Assembly: GCA_030248195.1 (NCBI GenBank)
Contig: JASAND010028503.1
Coordinates: forward strand, 41,024 to 105,023
Direction: 5' to 3'
DNA length: 64,000 nucleotides
Source of the DNA: Trissonchulus latispiculum
Taxonomy: Eukaryota > Nematoda > Enoplea > Enoplida > Ironidae
The number at the start of each line of letters is the position of its first letter. Position 1 is the stretch's first letter. The notes beneath the pieces were generated by a model. It had not been told where the DNA came from and did no database searches. It saw only the letters and a list, made by a program, of their open reading frames with translations. This document shows positions 1-11,399 of the stretch, one piece after another. A program made the position numbers and the translations under genes.

Positions 1-689
1 TCGGAATTCATGATAACAGGTTTAGAGTTTACTCCAAAGTAGGCTTCATATTTTTGCATATTCGATTGTAAAGGCTCGAATGCTCTAGTAAGTCTGCAGA
101 CCCTGCGAAACCATCTCGATATTCTCTAATATGAGAATGAGGAGACACAAAATTTGAAAAGTCTAGCAAAAGTGAGTTAGTTTACACGATCAACTGTACA
201 AACACATTGAATCAACTGTTCACAAATCGATCACTGGCAGCAGAGGGTTTGTTTCAGTTAATTGGAAATATGGGGAAGGAACACCTCCGCGCCGTATAGA
301 AAGAAGGTGCAATAGTCACTGTAGGTGTCGAAGTTTTGTCCGGCAAGTTGCATTTTGGAATGCTCAATATTAACCACATTTTACGTGGCTACACAATTTT
401 CAGAAACTGAGATGAGAAACTTGAAGTGTATGTAAAAGTCGGAGCTTGTGTTAGCGTGTAGGATGTGTTAATCATAGGATGGGGAACTAATTGCGAAGCA
501 GCTGAAGTATCGGTGAGGTATAAAAATAGAATTGGCTGGGCCCAACTACCAATGGGAAATTAATAGAAAGATTCCCATGTCAATTTTTCAAAGAAAAATT
601 ATTATATGCTCGAAAACTAAAGAGAATTTCTCTAGTCTAGAATTGTAGTTTTTACAGGATAAAAATGCTCCAAAAAATAGCCATAACGA
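1..689. other. AT-rich stretch without recognised gene
   Basis: No open frame of convincing length or recognisable domain, no RNA gene. Only diffuse AT-rich sequence is visible up to the dispersed repeat at 690. Confidence 0.6.
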
Positions 690-842
690 CGTATTCTGTA
701 CGATACAATAGCAGCAACTAAACAACTTGTTCCGTGATAGATCTTAAACAGGTTTTTTTGATAACAGGTCGATATCATTTGGTTGACTCATTTCCCATGT
801 GGGTGTTTACAGTACTTTTATCTGTTACTGGTGGAACTATTT
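690..842 (+). repeat. Dispersed repeat, copy 1 (second copy at 6544-6693)
   Basis: About 150 bp are shared with 6544-6693 in the same orientation. Shared blocks include TTGTTCCGTGATA, TTGATAACAGGTCGATATCA and TTACTGGTGGAACTATTT, separated by small indels and substitutions. Neither copy has a long open frame. The conserved-block pattern fits an old interspersed repeat, possibly a piece of a larger unrecognised element. The family is unknown to me. Confidence 0.75.
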
Positions 843-2403
843 GCCCAGGTTAGTTCAGACAATGCAACCATACAAAATTAGCAGTCAAAAATGATAACTT
901 AAATTACAAAAAAGTGACAGTAATATACAACGATAAAGAAATAGTCCAAGAAACTAAAAACAGCGAAACAGTTCAGAAAACCAGACAAAATTTATATCAG
1001 TAGTTAACAAAGCAAAACAAAGCAAAAACAGCAAATAGAAAACCAAAAACAGCGAACGCTAAAATGGATTTTCAAAATTATTGACAAATTATAAATATTT
1101 GAGACTGACTGTTCACAGTATTGTTCCGTAATCTTGAATTTGGTATCTCATAAGCAGTTTCTTGGTAGACAGGTTCATAAATTTCATCATAAAAGTCGTC
1201 ATAAAAATAAAAAGAGGTAAACCGTACTCAATGTCAAGGGTGTCTAGGGTTGGGTTTTCTGATATGTTCTAAAGATTCTAAAATTGTAACTCTTCTCTCG
1301 AAGGTAACTCCCGCATTTCCAAATCCCCCATTGAAGGAGGAAAGGAGTTTCCAGGCGAATATACTTTCCTAAACAATACAACAAACTGTTTACAAGCAAA
1401 AAGCTTTGCTCGATACTGGAAGATTAAATGAGTTCAGTTATATAACACTTCAAAATCTGTTAAAAATTATTATGAACTGACCGATATATTAACCATAAAG
1501 CGAAGACAAAATTCAAAACTTCAATTAGACATTGGATATACCTTAGCAACAAACATTTCGGTCTTAAGCTTATACCAAAAATTACATTCTTCCATGAAAA
1601 ATACTACTGTAGACAGTTGTTCATTTATGTTAAAATATCAGGGTAAACATTTGTGTCTTGTTTTTATTTTTCTCCATCAAACGAAGGTAATGCATAGCAA
1701 ATACTTTGAGGGGATAAATTTAATTATTTCAACCCAGTTTTTTATCTGCATAATTGAAAATTAAATTAAAAGTTTAAGTTAAAAGATGATTTCTCTAACT
1801 TTATTTCCGGTTTGAAAATTCCAGCGCAAAGCAAAATCACCGTAACATATTATCTGAAGAAGGCCTGAACTTATTTGAAGTTATGGATTGTACTAAAAAA
1901 TGGACTGGACTGCCCATGGACTAAGACTGGTCCTGAGAAAAAACACTAAAATTCGCAAGTTAAAAAAAAACCATTATTTTACATGAATTAAAACTGATTA
2001 CATCGAAGTTACAACATCATGACACCGGTCTGGAGTTAAACTTTTTGATTTTTTCTTAAACTTCGAATTGAATTACCACATTGAATCGAACTACTTGATA
2101 GGTCATGATGTACAATGCTAAACTACCATGGTCTATTTTTATCAGTCAAGAATTTTATTTGGTAACATCACATAACATAATGAACTTCAGACCTTTGAGG
2201 ATTTTTAAGTTAGAAAAGCAAATACTGAGTGGGCGCAAAGAATTTAAAAATTTTAAAGTCATAATTTGGTATCACTAAGTTAGTTGGTTTGGAATTTCTT
2301 AAAAACATAAGACAACCTGAAACACCCCTTTGAACTAACGTGGGTGGGGATAAAGATTAACTTGTGATAGAAAGGAAGTAGTAGTAGTAGACCTACACTG
2401 TTT
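843..2403. other. No gene seen
   Basis: AT-rich sequence with runs of short A-rich words. There is no ORF above background and nothing recognisable on either strand. Confidence 0.55.
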
Positions 2404-2592
2404 AGGTATAAGATTCAAAGTGCCTGTTCGCGCGCGAGTTAAAACAGTAGAGTTAGAAATTTTTAACTAGTTTAACCCTGCAAGAGAGTTAAATTGAACT
2501 GTTTAACTCTTTAACCCTGTGCACAAAAAGCATTGAGTGATTTTTAACTCTTTTAACCCGTTTAACTCGCTGCGCGAAAAGGCCCTAAGACA
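2404..2592. repeat. Short element built from GAGTTAAA / TTTAACTC words
   Basis: The word GAGTTAAA and its reverse complement TTTAACTC recur across the segment. The ends are inverted relative to each other: the left end reads TGCCTGTTCGCGCGCGAG and the right end, read inward on the other strand, AGGGCCTTTTCGCGCAGCGA. This is the architecture of a MITE with inverted ends and an internal word array. I could not find a convincing target-site duplication, so the exact ends are uncertain. Confidence 0.55.
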
Positions 2593-2783
2593 ATTTTATT
2601 ATCAATTCAGTTTAGAAGTTGACTTTCTTGTTGTAACACGCTAAGTTTGAGCAATCATCATCTTAGAATTTCTACATACCAAGACTTACAAGGTTAAGGT
2701 AAACTTTCTAAAGATTATTTGTGATTTATTGATTGTTGGTTCTTCTATTACCTGTAAGCGATTACCTTAGTGATGTTTCACTC

Positions 2784-2882
2784 ACTGAAAACTGAAACTG
2801 AAAGTATTTAGTGAATAGACCTAAAACTGAAACTGAAACTGAAATTATTTTAGGTGGCCACATGAAACTGAAACTGAAACTA
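2784..2882. repeat. CTGAAA-rich simple repeat block
   Basis: Six-base units CTGAAA occur in three clusters separated by about 25-30 bp of AT-rich sequence. A degenerate continuation with scattered CTGAAA words extends to about 3080. No coding content is apparent. Confidence 0.6.
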
Positions 2883-4257
2883 CTTTGAGTAATAATCTGA
2901 AACTAGAACTTAGTTAAAGTTTTCTCTGAAAACTTGACAATTTCAAGGTTTTAAGCCTTGATTCAGTTGTGTTAGCAGCAGCGGAAGCTGGCAAACATCA
3001 TACCTTGCTCCACGTTAGCTTTGAAAACCTGAAAATGGGCTTTATCTTTAAGCACTGAAACTGAAAATTTCAACTGAAATTCAAGGTCAGAAAGATCAGA
3101 AAATGCTTTGAAACAAATTTAGTTCAAAGCTATAGTTGAAACAGGACAAGAAACTTGTTGTTGAATGATAACAAAATGGCATATCTGTGTGACCTATTAA
3201 GGTGCTATCTATGGTACGATTTGCGGCTAGCATTGTTTACTTTCCAACAGCATTATCAGGAATTTCTAAAAGAAGCTCCTGTTGTTGTGATGTTCAAGCT
3301 ATGAGCGGTTAGCAAAACGCACAAATTTTTATGGTTACTTAAGAGTACTGGAATTTGCAACTTTTGTGCAATTTTATCAAAACATCTACTAGATTGGCGG
3401 TAAACGTATTGCTGTCTCCCAAATAACGTGGTTGAAAGCTCTCATAAAACTCTACTGTAGCATCTGGCTCAAAAGTTCTAGAGTTATTGTTTCAGCATCC
3501 GGTTATCGTCTTTACGCCAGTCACACGAAATGGTTAACACCCTATACACTGCCTGTAATTTGTAACCAATTTTCTAAACGTTCAGAATTAATGAAGTTTT
3601 TTTGTACTACTGTGGAACTTTTTGTACTATATACCGATCTTGAACATTTCTTTCATCCTCTGATTTCCTGATTTCCATCATTTGATTGATTAGAAAATTA
3701 CCCCTTTAGTTACCTTTACGTGTTAACCAAAATTTCACAAAATCCGACCAGATTTCAACACCCAGAATTGATCAAAAAAGTCAAAGATGGAGTTACAGAA
3801 AAGAAGAACGCGTTTTTGAGGGATCATGGCCTTTGGCCTTAATTTTTCTTTAATGTTTCGGCCTTGAGCCATTTTTTCTTATTGAGACTATCTAACGGAA
3901 CCCTCTCTCTTATTTTGCTTGATTCCCTGCTCCCCTTTCTTTTTCTACTTTTTTTATTAATTTTTATTCACTCTCTCTCTCTGTCTTATGGGACTTATTG
4001 GCCCATTCCCCTTTTCTTTTAAAATTTTGCAAATCATGCCACGGCCAAAAGGCCATACTTTTCCAGGGGCCTCATGCCCAGCATTTTGTGTTACTTTTTT
4101 GGGTTCTGTGTAGTATTAGAAATGCTGAGTGGGGACCCTCTCCTGAGTTGCGTTTGGAGGTCCCTTTACTACGACCTCAAGCTGCATTTGAGTTAATCTA
4201 GGAATTCTCGTCTCCACAGCCGACAATTAGGAAATGCCGGCAATATTGTTCAAGAAA
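2883..4257. other. No gene seen
   Basis: Short open frames at about 3432-3671 and 3998-4201 lack any recognisable domain and lie in pyrimidine-rich, low-complexity sequence (TCTCTCTCT and TTTTTCT runs near 3840-4000). I do not call them genes. Confidence 0.5.
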
Positions 4258-4265
4258 GGCACTAC

Positions 4266-4674
4266 CAGCAGTAGATAATACAAGAGTGTGCCATTAAGCA
4301 CACTCTATGTTATCAGAGCAAAACAATGCTCTGCGCGCTAAAGGTGCATTCATAGTCGCGAACGCAGAGAGACGCGCGTCGACGCCTCAGAGTGTAACAT
4401 GCTTAACCGTTTAAACATAATTGTAGCGTATTCATGCTCACGAACGCATTCAGACGCTTACGTACGCGCGTCGACGCGCGTCTACGCTCATCTGCTTGCG
4501 TCTGGAACTATGAATGCACCTTAACGGCTGATCTCCAATCCGCAAGTTAGACCCATTACTTCAAAGAAATTTAAATGCTATCCTTGTGTTCTAAAGCTCG
4601 AAGCAGCACAGTCGCTAGCGAACAGAGCAAAGCTATTGCTCTGATAACATAGATTCTTATATTATGTACTCTTG
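4266..4674. mobile_element. MITE of the CAAGAGTACATAATA family, interrupted by a nested element
   Basis: The ends are imperfect inverted repeats: the right end reads outward as TATTATGTACTCTTG, and the left begins CAGCAGTAGATAATA. Further in, CTATGTTATCAGAGCA occurs near the left end and again, inverted, near the right end. GCACTAC flanks both sides (4259-4265 and 4675-4681), a 7-bp target-site duplication. A second copy of the same family at 48876-49253 has a 7-bp duplication as well (GCTAAAT), supporting these boundaries. The interior shares TCTAAAGCTCGAAGCAG with that copy. Non-coding; superfamily uncertain (duplication length is closest to hAT). Confidence 0.8.
4342..4521. mobile_element. 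Harbinger-like non-autonomous element nested in the MITE, TAA target duplication
   Basis: A 180-bp insert begins AGGTGCATTCATAG and ends CTATGAATGCACCT, perfect 14-bp inverted repeats, and is flanked by TAA on both sides (4339-4341 and 4522-4524). The uninterrupted counterpart GCACGCTAACGGCTGA at about 48946-48961 shows the empty site with a single TAA. A 3-bp TAA/TTA duplication is characteristic of PIF/Harbinger transposition. The interior is packed with GACGCGCGTC and related ACGC words in both orientations. It has no coding capacity. Confidence 0.85.
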
Positions 4675-4716
4675 GCACTACACATAAAAATAGACTCACT
4701 GTTTTATAATTGTTTT

Positions 4717-5315
4717 GGGTCTTATCTCGATTACCCCCCCCCAGTACTCAAAATCCTTAAAACTGGACCAAATGAGCTAAAATTTGGTGTGGGTATGTTT
4801 TCGACCACGCTGAGTTCAAATATCGCAAAATTTTTCGATTTCGCGAAATTCGATTTTTTTCGATTTCTAAGGGGGGACCAAGGGAAACCGAAAACTTTTT
4901 GTCTTCGATTTTGCTGAACAGATGCATATAGGGGTTTTCGGGGTCGTAGAACACGAATCTGAAGTCCGTTTTTCGTTTCAGCTTTTCGTTAGCTCAGAAT
5001 AAGCTTACATCTTAAGCTTAAATCTTTAGCTTATACTGAGCTAACAAAAATCTGAAACGAAAAACGGACTTTAGATTCGTGTTCTACGACCCCGAAAACC
5101 CCTGTATACATCTGTTCAGCAAAATTGAAGACAAAAAATTTTTCGGTTTCCCTTGGTCCCCCCTAGAAATCGAAAAAAATCGAATTTCGCGAAATCGAAA
5201 AATTTTGCGATATTTGAACTCAGCGTGGTCGAAAACATACCCACGCCAAATTTTAGCTCATTTGGTCAAGTTTTAAGGATTTTAAGTACTGGGGGGGGTA
5301 ATCGAGATAAGACCC
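4717..5315. mobile_element. 599-bp fold-back element with 8-bp target duplication
   Basis: The segment is a near-perfect inverted repeat centred near 5016: it starts GGGTCTTATCTCGATTACCC and ends with the reverse complement. Almost the whole length, including the ACCACGCTGAGTTCAAATAT and GTAGAACACGAATCT blocks, pairs with the opposite arm. ATTGTTTT flanks both ends (4709-4716 and 5316-5323), an 8-bp target-site duplication. This supports mobility by a hAT- or P-like transposase. Open frames on the two arms translate to almost the same peptide because the arms mirror each other; they are not genes. Confidence 0.88.
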
Positions 5316-5323
5316 ATTGTTTT

Positions 5324-6543
5324 ATTTTAGCCTTAGATCCACTTCTTAAAAATAGTGGGTTTCAAAAACTAGAACCATTTTTGATAATTAAATATCAAGT
5401 TATTCCAAGGGGAATTACCGACTTCCCCGATATTTAAAACATGAAGCAGAGTTGGCCTTAGAAGAGTTTGTATTGTAAAAGTATTGTCTTTTGTAGTAAT
5501 AATAGCCTAAACAATCATTACTCTTTCAAGGTTTGAAAAGTTAAGTTCTCAAACTTTTTAACTAGACCAAAATTTTCAAAGTTCTTAAAAAGTTAAAAAT
5601 TGTAAGTAAAAAGATGGGAATCAAAAATGAATTATGAACTAAGAAAAATGTACACGCGCTAAATAGTTCGTAGTGAAGTAGTAGCTAAGGATTGATTAGG
5701 TTAATAGTCAGTAATATTAGGTGAGTATGATTGTGACTTGTGTGAATATGACCCCAAAATTTGTAAATGGGCTCCTCGGGTAAACCCCTCGTGGATAGTG
5801 AGATTCAGCCCCAGTTTCAAGTATTGTAAGTTTTGACCAAGATTTAAGTAATTGAGTGAGTGAATTAAGGGCAAACCATGTAAATTCCGTCTGTCCGATG
5901 AGGGTGTTGGAAAATGCCAAGATTAGGAAAATTTTAGGCAGGAAAAGGCCAAATTGACTATCCGTTAGGCCTATATTCATGAATAGGTCAATATAGGGAA
6001 TGTTACGTCAGTACTTGGATGTTGCGAAAATGTAGAATGCCGTAACAAAAAGTTTGTGATTCAACGCTGTGTGCTAGTGTAATTGGTACTAATTGGAAAT
6101 CATAGTTAGGTTCATGGCCTAGGGTCTCGGGCTCGGGCACCCTGAATGAAACAGAGTCCTCCGTTGGATGCGACTATCTGTCTTCTTAAAAACTTAAGTT
6201 CAAAGTGTAGGCTAGCGTAGTAGGTGAATGTTCCAGCAATGCAGGGCACTCCCGTTTTGTAGTAATAGAAACGTTCCGAGGGATGAGTAGGTTGGCTGAA
6301 AAGTAGACTCTATTACTTTCCATTTAGACTATTTACCATTTCGGATTTCACCTCAAAATTCACGGAATTTTTGATATAAGCTCTAGAAATTGTATTCAAT
6401 CTTAAATAGAATCCCTGAAAGTGTAACGTTGAGTATCTACTGTTAAATTGCGACCGCACAAGCTTTTCAACTGTTTTCATAAATCGAGCGCATCCAATTT
6501 AACCCTTTTAGTAGTAAAAAATTGGACAATTTTATAAAAACCA
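5324..6543. other. No gene seen
   Basis: Short open frames (for example on the minus strand at 5717-5980) show no domain and no codon-like pattern. No repeat structure was recognised. Confidence 0.5.
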
Positions 6544-6693
6544 CGTATTGTATAAGGTACAATTGCAGCAACGAAAGAATTTGTTCCGTGATAAATTTTA
6601 AACAGGTTCTTTGATAACAGGTCGATATCATTTTAGGGAGATTCATTTCCCATATAGGTGCTTACGGTACTTTTGTTACTGGTGGAACTATTT
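6544..6693 (+). repeat. Dispersed repeat, copy 2 (first copy at 690-842)
   Basis: Same family and orientation as 690-842, with shared blocks TTGTTCCGTGATA, TTTGATAACAGGTCGATATC and TTACTGGTGGAACTATTT. Substitutions and short indels indicate an old duplication or two insertions of the same element. Confidence 0.75.
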
Positions 6694-8711
6694 GGCTGTT
6701 GCTGTTAGGGTGCTGAGCGTTCCAAAGATTCTCGAAAGCTAACTAATTAGGTAAGCCTACTCCGCCTATAGAGTTAGACTTGATATCTTTAAGCAGGATC
6801 CCTGCAGGAAAAGATCCGGACTCGGAACCTATCAAACAACTACAGAAGAAATATAAAATGTATCACCTGTTACATATATTGCTCATACGTCAGGTTTCGT
6901 CCTATTTCAATCTTACCTTTAAGCTGTTAGAAAAGTTTTGTTGTTATCAGCATTTTTACAATTTTCACAGGAAACAGTAACTACCAAGGATGTTTGCTTA
7001 GTAAAGCTTATCTAGTCAAGTTTATGGCAAGCAAGTACAATGTAGCAAACTTCGTGGAAATTCGTTATCAGCGTTTAATAGCTAAGGTCTAACACACAGC
7101 TTGAAGAAATTGTAGAATCAAAACAAATAAACCTAATACAAGCGAAATATACCAGATCCTGTTGGTCAGACAGTAGATAATCTCTGACCGATGCATTCCC
7201 GGGATAAATGCTTTGACCAAAATAGTGTCGACAGCAGTGTAGCCTTCCAAGTTCGTACTGATTGTGCTGGTGTGTGAATAATTAAAATTGATCTTGGTGA
7301 CAAACCCTAAGTAGGTTGGTACATCTAAATTCGGTTTGGCTTACCCGCTTGGAAGACAATATCTAATCTGATCTAATCTATGAGCATCTCTGTTCATTTT
7401 GCTTCACAATTATAAGGAGGAGCACTTTAATTTCTTGTTACGGTTGCATCCACACTGATAGAAGTCGATGTTAAGAAAGTGATGAAGAACCTAATTTCAA
7501 GGTGTCTTACCATGAAAGGATTTAGAATAGTTGAAAATTGTGAAGAATATCTTTGAATTGGAAAAATAAACTGGATTTGGTAATTTGGAATAATAACCTT
7601 ATAAATACTAGTTTATTTCAGTCTACTTCTACTCGTCTGTTATGTTGATAGTAAATGCACGTAGTGTTACAAGCGGCAATGTCTTTCGTTGATTTTTCTT
7701 AGGCAACAGGCCAAAACTGATCTGAAAACGTTTAAATATTATGGGTTGCGTTTTGGCACTCCATTCAAGTTGAACGGATGGGACTAGTATCAGTTCAATA
7801 GTGATTACAGTTTCTGACTAGGCGAGGTTTATGTAGTAGTTTAGTTTTTAATAATTGACAACTATTAATCAGGTTTTGAATGCAATGCCCCCTTCATGAC
7901 CTTTTCTGTTCATTATATTATACCAGTTGCTGTTTTCTCTCCAACGCCATATGTCTGAAGAGATAACTGATAAAACAGCTACGTATTCACGGATCCACAA
8001 GGGATGCAAAGAAATCAATGAAATATCAAAGTCCAAAACGTCCTGCCCCCCCCCCGAATCAAAACGTTGCCGCCACATCGTCTCGAGGCACCTGGAGCTT
8101 CCCGGACATCTGTACCGCGGTCCCTCCCTGTCTCCCAGTCAATAACTTTGTCCCCGACCTTCCCATTTTCTGAAATTTTGCAGCGCAGAAGGGACATGAT
8201 CCACCTGACAAAGCGTCGTCTCAGAACCCGAAACCGGCAGTGGAAGAAAGGTCAAGATTGTTTTGGGTATTCACGTTTTGGACTTTGATATTTCAAAGTC
8301 ATATGTCTTTTATCAAGACTCCTGCAAGGCACAGCATAGTCACTACAACCTGTGAAAGTTTTATTTTTAAACTAAATGTAATACGGCAAAAGTGTTCACG
8401 AAAGCACTAGGAAAGCCCTGAATTAAAGAATTCAAGGATTCAAGGAAGTGGGCAATATGAAATAAACTAAGGAATTTTGCCTGCATGCAGCTCACCACTG
8501 CGCAAGAAACCCGTTAGTGTAGTCTCACACTATTTTGACCTAAAACGTCCGAGCCATTTTCAAAATTTTAAAATTTTACTGTAAAAAACTGGCCATGGCA
8601 GGGTAGTACCTATGCACTGATAGACTCCATCCTATAGCCCTCCGGGAAGCTGAAGTCACCTATGTTTGTAGCTATGCTCCTGTCATCTAGGTCTTTGACC
8701 CAATACATAAC
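6694..8711. other. No gene recognised
   Basis: Around 7870-8290 both strands have overlapping open frames of 60-73 codons in a less AT-rich patch. None shows a recognisable domain, so no gene is called. Confidence 0.45.
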
Positions 8712-9023
8712 TTGTGTTGTTATTTATTAGGAGCATGTGTTCCTGTATCATCTACTACTAGTCTCAGGGCGAGCGGATCCTCGGTAAACTTTAAACGTAA
8801 CGGAGATCCTTATCCAGGGATGGATCATTGGATTGTGGCTGCCATTCAATTGGAAGTAAAGGAATCGGAAAAGGCCCTAATCAAAACATTTGAATCTAAT
8901 GTGGTTAAGCTGGAGGACAGGCTGCATCAAACCGAAATAAGAACCAGAGCCCTAGGAACAGTACTCGAAACGGGGGAACATTGCTTGTCTGGGATTCGAG
9001 GTGCTAACGGAGGAGACTGTTGA
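8712..9023 (+). CDS. Unrecognised ORF with a possible coiled-coil segment
   Basis: A 103-codon open frame that I do not recognise. Residues about 44-80 are rich in E, K and L and spaced like a short coiled coil (for example EVKESEKALIKTFESNVVKL). The sequence just downstream (9060-9250) remains partly open in changing frames, which suggests decayed coding sequence of a mobile element rather than a host exon. The assigned start is a non-ATG-context guess; the real limits are unknown. Confidence 0.2.
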   Translation: MCCYLLGACVPVSSTTSLRASGSSVNFKRNGDPYPGMDHWIVAAIQLEVKESEKALIKTFESNVVKLEDRLHQTEIRTRALGTVLETGEHCLSGIRGANGGDC

Positions 9024-9629
9024 TTGCTTAACTGACTAGTTTATTTGCTTCCTCAACTCAAATAACTTTTCAGGACAACGGCATCGGAAAATTCAGAAAT
9101 CCTATATCAATGAATGTCATCGAATCGCCGGCTAGCCGAACAATTCGGCCCCTATTGTCTGTGCCTTTATGCGCCCGCATTGGATACCTCAAATATTGTC
9201 CAAGACTAACCGATTAAAATCCTTCAATGCTAACCGCGTGAAGGATCGGGAAAAGGCTATAAGCTTACACCGTCAGCACGAATTTGCCAAGTCTCAGATA
9301 AAGGGGTACTTTGTTCTGCTGGCAAGGAACTAGTTAAGGAAAAACTGCTAGAAAATTGTAAGTAGATAAAAATTAATGATAAATTGCTTGAACCAACCAT
9401 CACATTAACTAAAGATGGCAACACAAACACGTATAAAGTTTTGGAATTACCCAACTGGATTACCGAAAAATGTGGGAACTTTTTATTGAAAAAGCAATGG
9501 ACATGTTTCTTTACATCTTTCAAAAAGTCATTAAAACACTGAACCCATATAATGGCTCTAGGAAAAGCTACATGATAAACTGGTGTTTCAAAGAGGAGGT
9601 GACTTTTGTTAAGCTGTCTGAACACATTT

Positions 9630-11290
9630 TATTAGTTTAACGTTGTGATACCTTCTGGGTACCTCCTTTTAGAACACAGCTAAAATCTAGTTCAAAGTTA
9701 TTGAGACGTTAAACTCTGGGAGTTGGGTACTACGTTTTGCTTTTGAAAGCACCTTTTTATTTTTCTATCACGAGACAAAACCAATTGTTTTATCTTGGTG
9801 TAGGAACTTGTCATTTTTGCAAGAATATCAAAGAATTCCTCATTTCTTAAGCTGCGCAAGGCGTTAATTTAAGCTGAGTTTATCGGTTTGAACATCCTCC
9901 TGAGACCAACATAACCCGAAGACTGATCATGTTCCAATTTCTACGTCATAGGCTGTTATCCTTAAAAATGTAGTTTTTGCGAAACCGTGACTACTGATGC
10001 AATGTAACAGGACGTTCTAGAAGTTATGGCGCATTTTTCATTTTAACATAAAGATGAAAAATTCCTCTTTTAAACTTTTTCTAAGCTTCTATTAAGTTTT
10101 GTGTAGACAATTCTGGGAAATCAAAATTGGGGTTGGTTTTATGCTATCCATAATATAGACAAACGTTCTGGGTGGGCCTTTTGTATTCTTCCGCAACATC
10201 TGAGGATGTCGTTATCATCCAAGACTAATCTTAGCTGCTGTATCATGAGATTGGACCGCTTCTTCTTTTGTAAGCTCTATGTTAACTTCATTTAATGAAC
10301 GAGTAATAATGATTTAAAGCTGATATCACTGAAAAGAATCACTATGAGCTAGCCTGCTATTAATCCCAAGAAACACATTTCTTTACAACCTTGGGCACAG
10401 CAATGTCATTCTATCATCATGCTGTTTTTATTGGTTTTGGATTCTACTATTTACCTGGGGTAAATATACCCTTTACCTGAACGTGGGCTCTGTCATGGGG
10501 TTAAACTTCACCTGGCTGTCCTCTAATATGTCGTCGAATCCTGCAACCACTGACGAATTACGTCCAACAGTTATGTGCTTTTGCTTAAAACAAAATGCAA
10601 GGCCAGCAGACTAAAATTGTTTCATGGTTAAACTTTAATGTCTACTCGTAAACTACTAAACCAAACTACTCAAAATTTAAACTAGTTAGGCAATTCATAA
10701 TGTGACAGCATTTAGTGTAAAATGGGCATAGTCCGTCATCATAAAATTTGTTCTGAATCAATGAACTATGAAGCGATCTTACACAAATTCGCATTAATTG
10801 TTAAAGGGAATTCTTCGACTCAATTCATGCAAACAAGGACTGAATCAAAGAAGGCATTAGCTATCTGTTGAGAGAAATTCGCATCAAAATAATGAATATT
10901 TCAATTTCCAATTTAACTCTTACATTTTCAATATTGTCAACATTTCTATTTTAATCTCGCCTCAGACTTTTACAGGCTCAACTAAAATTGTTGGCTAACT
11001 TCTTCAATTTTCGGAAATGCTTATAAGGTGATTTTTGATGGTTCAATCAACACGACGTGATCCACCACTTTCAGCAAGGCTTCATTTGTGAAGAGTTAGC
11101 ACTTTGCTAAATCTTTTGATTTTTAAGTGCTAGTGCATGGCACTATGAGATTGGTTTGGATTAACGAGTTTGGATTAACACCACAGGTTTGGATTAAAGA
11201 CTGCTGTTCTTTCTTCAATCTAATATCGACTTGTTTACCCAAGTGGGCACAAATAATGTTACCATTAAGTTATGTAAGAAATGAAATTGC
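9630..11290. other. No gene seen
   Basis: AT-rich sequence with no domain-bearing open frame on either strand and no clear repeat. Confidence 0.5.
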
Positions 11291-11309
11291 CACTTCAGCA
11301 CCTGAGACC

Positions 11310-11345
11310 CGAAAAATTCGGGCCTCGGGTGGGACTCGAACCCAC
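11310..11345 (-). repeat. tRNA-derived SINE fragment (B-box part)
   Basis: On the minus strand the sequence contains GGTTCGAGTCC (11332-11342), an RNA polymerase III B box within the tRNA T-arm, followed by AGGCCCGAATTTTTC (11311-11325). The same post-tRNA sequence follows the tRNA-like region at 16855-16925, so both belong to one SINE family. The A-box half is not recognisable here, so this copy is truncated or diverged. Confidence 0.6.
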
Positions 11346-11399
11346 GACTTTCGGATTAACGCTCCCTGCAAATGAGTATTGATCAACATTAGGCTCCAT

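Noticed and set aside
4757..5276. Two 65-codon frames on opposite strands with nearly the same peptide
   Set aside because: They are mirror images in the two arms of a palindrome.
7869..8288. Overlapping frames on both strands at about 8 kb
   Set aside because: No domain, and equal openness on both strands indicates composition rather than coding.
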